DNA of 64,000 bases from NCBI GenBank assembly GCA_003024785.1, contig PUQB01000009.1, positions 1,021,001-1,085,000 on the forward strand, in the 5' to 3' direction. The DNA is from Selaginella tamariscina (lineage: Eukaryota > Streptophyta > Lycopodiopsida > Selaginellales > Selaginellaceae). Below, in pieces: positions 60,001-64,000 of this stretch (its first letter is position 1; the number at the start of each line of letters is the position of its first letter). The notes under the pieces are model-generated. The model had not been told where the DNA came from. It searched no databases and worked only from the letters and a program-made list of their open reading frames with translations. The position numbers were made by a program, and so were the translations under genes.

Positions 60001-60608
60001 AGAGTGATGCAGATTCCTTGAAGGTTCCCCGCATGTGATTAAGGTGTATTGTGATCACAAGAACCTCCAGTACTGGGCAACAGCACGAGTTCTTAATCGG
60101 CGTCAGGTGCGATGGGCATAGTCTTTGTCCCGGTTCCGATACGTGATTATTCATTGTCCCGGTCGTCTAAATGGCAAAGCATATGCTTTATCTCGTCGCA
60201 GTTACCTAGCTCCAATACCAGGTGAAATCCCAAAGCAGATGCTTTATCTCGTTGCAGTTACCTAGCTCCAATAACAAGTGAAATCCCATTTGATCAACAA
60301 GAACAAGTCATCATGAGCTCCGACCAGTTGTTGGTGAACGCGCTTTCCCGTTCTTCTGCTCTAGAACAATATCTCATTTCTCATCTGTAAGATGATTGGT
60401 GCTCGCAGTTACCTAGCTCCAATACTAGGTGAAATCCCATTTGATCAACAGGGTTCCAGTTCTAGGTTTCTCAAAATCATTCAACACCAATCTTCGGCCT
60501 TGTGTTTCATTTTATATTCATTTCTCTCTTGAATACAATCTCCTCCTTTTAGCTCAAAGGTTCCGTCCTTGTTTTAAAAGTTTCGCCATTTGCACAAGGT
60601 CGTGATGA
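57032..60608 (+). mobile_element. Ty3-type retroelement fossil
   Basis: A TG-to-CA LTR of about 380 bp is seen at about 57,032-57,411, with a TATA-like atatataaacag. Its end part is repeated at about 60,447-60,608. Between them lie a gag-like region (57.5-58.2 kb), a zinc-knuckle trace CLYCADPYHKLKNYH (about 58,275), a protease (ALVDSGANVNFIDKNFAV, about 58,550), reverse transcriptase (about 59.1-59.6 kb, with YLDDIIFSK) and RNase H (about 59.8-60.0 kb, ANASDFAIGEVLS). No integrase is recognised. A stretch around ttacctagctccaata is present three times near 60.2-60.43 kb. Broken, with several breaks; the well-preserved protein segments suggest moderate age. Confidence 0.85.
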
Positions 60609-60609
60609 T

Positions 60610-61849
60610 ATTAGTTTGTAAAAAAAAAAAAAGAAGTTATAGTGAAAAATCATTAATTAAGCAATTTGACATTTTTCATAATCTCATTTTTTTAATAAAA
60701 TCTTATATAAGATTTAATAAATGTCTAATTCATAAAGAATATACTCAAAAGTATAATAATTAATATAAATTGAGAGCCATTAACCACTAATTAAGTAATT
60801 TGACATTTTCTACAATTTCATATTTATTAATAAAATATTAAATAATGTATAATAAATACTAATCATGTTTTAAAAAGTTTAATTCATAAATAATATACTA
60901 AAAATATATAATTAATATAAATTGAGAGCCATTGTATTAATTGAAAAATAATTTTCTTTAATCTAAAATATTAATTAAATAGTTATAATTATAAATGTGT
61001 AGCAAAATACTATAATTAAAACTCTAACTAAACTTCAATTAAACATGCTTAGAAATCATATTATTAAATGTTGAATATTAAACATTTAACTTCATTCCAA
61101 AGTTAATTTCAACTTTTGCTTTGCTTTTTGATTTATATTACAAATTTGTCTGAAGATTTATTTTCCATGCACAAATCACATTTTCAATGACAATGCTCAT
61201 GCGGGTTTTCGTGTAATTTCTTTGTCCATCATTTGGAGTATTAATCACTAATGCTAGTGTGTGAATCCATTGATTTGTACCATTAGACTCGCACTTGTTA
61301 GTCCTCTAGAACTATGATGGATCGACCAAGCCATACAAGACACTTGGTGAGTTCATTTAAAAATATATATATCAGGTGCATGCATGGCATGGGTTTTATT
61401 TTTTAATTTTTTGTACATTAAGGCATGGGGTAATTTTTTTTATATAAATTTATGTGTTTTTACTTCTTGGGTTTCACATTTAGTTTTTTTTTTTTGTGGA
61501 TGAACAAGAAGGGGGTTTTGGATTTTGAGTGGCCATAGTTGTAGATGAACATAAGGGTGGGGGGTTAGGTTAGTAGTCATAGTTGTAAATGAAATAAGGA
61601 ATATGGATTCAAAAGAATGGCGTGATGTAACCCTTTTCTAATTGGTAGTGATTCTAGAGATGTACGTTCATGTTCTAAAAAATGCTTGTTATGCACAAAT
61701 CAGGGTTGAGATTGATGAAAATAAGAATCATATTTTAGATGATAACTTGAACTTGATACCATCAAGGGGGCAACAATCCTAATAACAATTAAGTTCTTTC
61801 TTTACAAGTTCAAGTTAAGAATTTCAAGGATGAGCAACTTGAGGCAATG
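60610..61849. other. AT-rich intergenic DNA
   Basis: 60,640-60,930 holds a partly duplicated AT-rich segment (aattgagagccatt; caatttgacatttt). The rest has no recognised gene. Confidence 0.5.
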
Positions 61850-63955
61850 CGGTGTGGTGACTTGCAACTCTTCTACAAAAATTTAACTTGAGCTTGGCAG
61901 ACTAGAAAGTTTGAGGGACTTGACACCCTGTGGTCTTTTCTTAAAGATGTAGTGCAGAATTTGAATTGTCCTAACTCAAGAATTTGGGGTGGCACTTGTG
62001 AACCTTGTTGGTCCAAGTTTATCTACAATGAAACGTCAGTTGAGGATGCATTACAAGTATAGAGTTGGAGTACGTAAGGACTTTCAAATGTTAGCAAAGG
62101 CATACAAGAGTAGGATGAGAATGCTACAACTGGAAGAAGGTAGCATTCTTTGTGAAGTTTCTAAAGATGAAATGACAATAAAAAATCAATCCAGTGGTTA
62201 GCTAGAGATGACTCTCTAGCTGGCTTTTGTGGGTTCAAGGAGAATCACAAGTGTGATGCTAGGTTTGTTGTCATACAACAAGATTACCACTACATTTCAG
62301 AGTTGCAAGTTTGCAAACTATGGATGAGTGCTACTTATGAATCCTCTCAACAAACAACTACCAAGGCTTGTGCTTGCCATCCAACTATCTTGCAACTCCT
62401 TTGATGCAGTAGATGTTTGCTAGCAGTGGAAGGATATTAACATTCTTTGGAAAAGTATCTATATAAACTGCTCAACCCATTGATAGGACATGCATTAGAT
62501 GGTGATAGTCAATGACTGAAGTGCATGCTTGAAGATCTCACCACAGCAAATGCAAACTACATGATACGTTGGAAGGCTTCAACTATTTGCATGGGAGACT
62601 TAAAGGAGACAACACTGTGATTGGACTACATGACCAAAATTATCCACAACCAATGGGAAAAAGCTTGTGAACCAATTCGTTGTATTGCTGTCCAGTTTTG
62701 CCTATCATCTCTTTTTACATCTAACACTTGAATCTCATGTTCATGGAAAAATGTGGCAAAATGGCAATCCCATGTCCAAAATAATTCTTTGAACTTGGAG
62801 CAAAACTTCATAAGATGTGAGAGTTTCTTGGATATTCAAATTTCAGCACACTTAGTTGTTCTTCTCATCTGTGTTTTTAGAGATTTCTGCCCAAGTCATG
62901 AAGTTTCTCTCCAACTCTTAGGTAGTGACTGTTGTGAGACTTTCTTCTCAAAGGTATGGTACAGAATGAGTGTGCTTATAATGGAGTAGACTTGCTTGAT
63001 AGTGCATGAGCTATGAACAGAGTTGTTGAGATAACAGTAATGGTAAGCTTTTATTTTTAAAAGCTCACGTGAAACAAGAAAATATATGGATCAAGCTAGA
63101 GCAAGAATATAATCAACGTTCAACAAATTTATCAGATTATAGCTCAGTTGCCACATATGAGATTCTTATCCATGCTCTCAAAGATGGGCTAGTAGATGCT
63201 CAAACATTATGCTCCAACATTGGCATGCAAAGGCAGCCATGGTGGGATACAGTTTGGAATGAGGAGGATTTTTGGAAGCCAAATGTTATGTTAAATGGGT
63301 TGGAAAATGAAAGTGATGAATCAGATATGCCACATGTGGATATAGAGGCAACTGTAAACCAACATGAAGATGATGAGGATTGGTTTGCTCAAACAGAGAT
63401 ACCCCATGTTGTGGACTAGTTGTTGTTAGAAGAGCAATTAGCACATAACGATATTGAGAACAATGTGCTAGTTTAAGGGAAATATGTGGTTATCAAAAGA
63501 TGAGACTTCTTAACAATGAGTTAAGAAATGAAGATATTAACAAGCAAACATCACTATGTGTGGCAAAGATTGTGCAGTTTTTTTTTAGGAGCCTAAGGAG
63601 CTATCATATTTTGAGCATGAGTCTTTAGAGAATGAAGATATTGTAGAGTCAAGCGGGGTAGAGAAGGGCCGAGGTAGAAGAAGAGCAAGGGGTCGAGCTA
63701 TAAGGAAGAAAGAAAATTTGGTACCTAGGAAGAGTGTTGGAGCATGAAGAAAAAATTAGGTAACACTTGGAAAGATTGTAGAGATGTTATTGACATCAAC
63801 AACATGCCAAACTATGAAGTTCAACTGACATTAGCATATTATAAGTCTTATGAGGTGGATGAAAATGGAAACAAGTTGTATACTTATAATTTTCTAGACC
63901 CTGTGTCTATACATCTTGAAACAGTTATCTCTTGTGCAAGCTTGACTTTTTTAAT
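61850..63955 (+). pseudogene. Relic of an unrecognised protein-coding repeat, possibly a transposase
   Basis: Plus-strand segments include LVGPSLSTMKRQLRMHYKYR, SLAGFCGFKENHKCDARFVV, LQLLGSDCCETFFSKVWYRM and an acidic part with VWNEEDFWKPNVMLNGLE. Near the end, NMPNYEVQLTLAYYKSYEV is followed by LDPVSIHLETVISCAS. The pattern (a long protein with a C/H-poor catalytic-like core, a G-S-D-x-x-E-x-F-F-S motif late, then an acidic tail) resembles transposase-derived genes, but I do not recognise the family. Stops and frame changes are frequent. The reading is cut at about 63,957 by an LTR. Confidence 0.45.
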
Positions 63956-63956
63956 T

Positions 63957-64000
63957 GTCACGACCTTGTGCAAAGGGCGAAACCTTTAGAACAAGGGTGG
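63957..64000 (-). mobile_element. Edge of a Ty3-type LTR in reverse orientation
   Basis: tgtcacgaccttgtgcaaag and the following bases are the reverse complement of the LTR end at 57,370-57,412 (tttcgccctttgcacaaagtcgtgaca). A second element of the same family therefore begins here and continues beyond the window. Confidence 0.85.

Overview
The window looks like nuclear DNA of a land plant. The introns are spliceosomal. There is a chloroplast-type transcription-repair coupling factor gene and a FemAB/GNAT gene of the plant COG3146 type. The tRNA-Thr matches the plant form, there are TTTAGGG-type telomere-like blocks, and chromovirus and hAT elements are present. The very AT-rich, microsatellite-loaded intergenic DNA and the transposon types make a non-seed plant (fern, lycophyte or bryophyte) my guess, but the sequence does not prove it.

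Layout. 0-2 kb holds a relic of a DUF7869-like putative transposase. 1.86-20.7 kb is one module bounded by a roughly 2.8-3 kb inverted duplication (arms 1.86-4.84 and 17.87-20.72 kb). Each arm carries a tRNA-Thr(AGT), exons of an unidentified gene, exon 1 of TRCF and an LTR-like relic. Between the arms lie a broken Ty3/chromovirus copy (6.0-10.5 kb) and the rest of the 15-exon TRCF gene (14.07-18.49 kb, minus strand). A fourth intact tRNA-Thr follows at 22.1 kb. A complete 12-exon COG3146-like acyltransferase gene lies at 22.3-25.6 kb (minus).

26.8-40.5 kb is the most interesting part. It reads as one composite DNA mobile element with two divergent gene blocks. The minus-strand block has an FCP1/NIF-like HAD phosphatase and a ParB-like plus beta-class DNA methyltransferase-like gene. 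The plus-strand block is the DUF7869-like putative transposase. Between them are two arrays of the perfect 18-bp palindrome GGCGGGATTAATCCCGCC, one array directly upstream of each block, with about 45-bp spacing. A third, decayed array (41.98-42.50 kb) again sits directly upstream of a decayed copy of the ParB-MTase gene (42.76-43.19 kb). A decayed phosphatase and transposase pair recurs head to head at 54.9-56.4 kb. The repeated linkage of palindrome array with ParB-MTase, and of phosphatase with transposase, argues for an undescribed plant transposon system.

43-55 kb is made mostly of a non-coding LTR-like family, including two copies placed head to head (46.3-52.4 kb). One of these was hit by a near-intact hAT transposon (47,031-49,747) with exact 8-bp target duplications; the uninterrupted allele-like sequence is visible at about 51.6 kb. 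56.4-60.6 kb holds retroelement fossils. 61.8-63.96 kb is a relic of an unrecognised protein-coding repeat, and the end of the window enters another LTR in reverse orientation.

Only TRCF, the acyltransferase and the tRNAs look like ordinary host genes. TRCF carries one apparent 1-nt frameshift in a G run, which may be a sequence error. Most other coding matter is mobile-element derived and broken.
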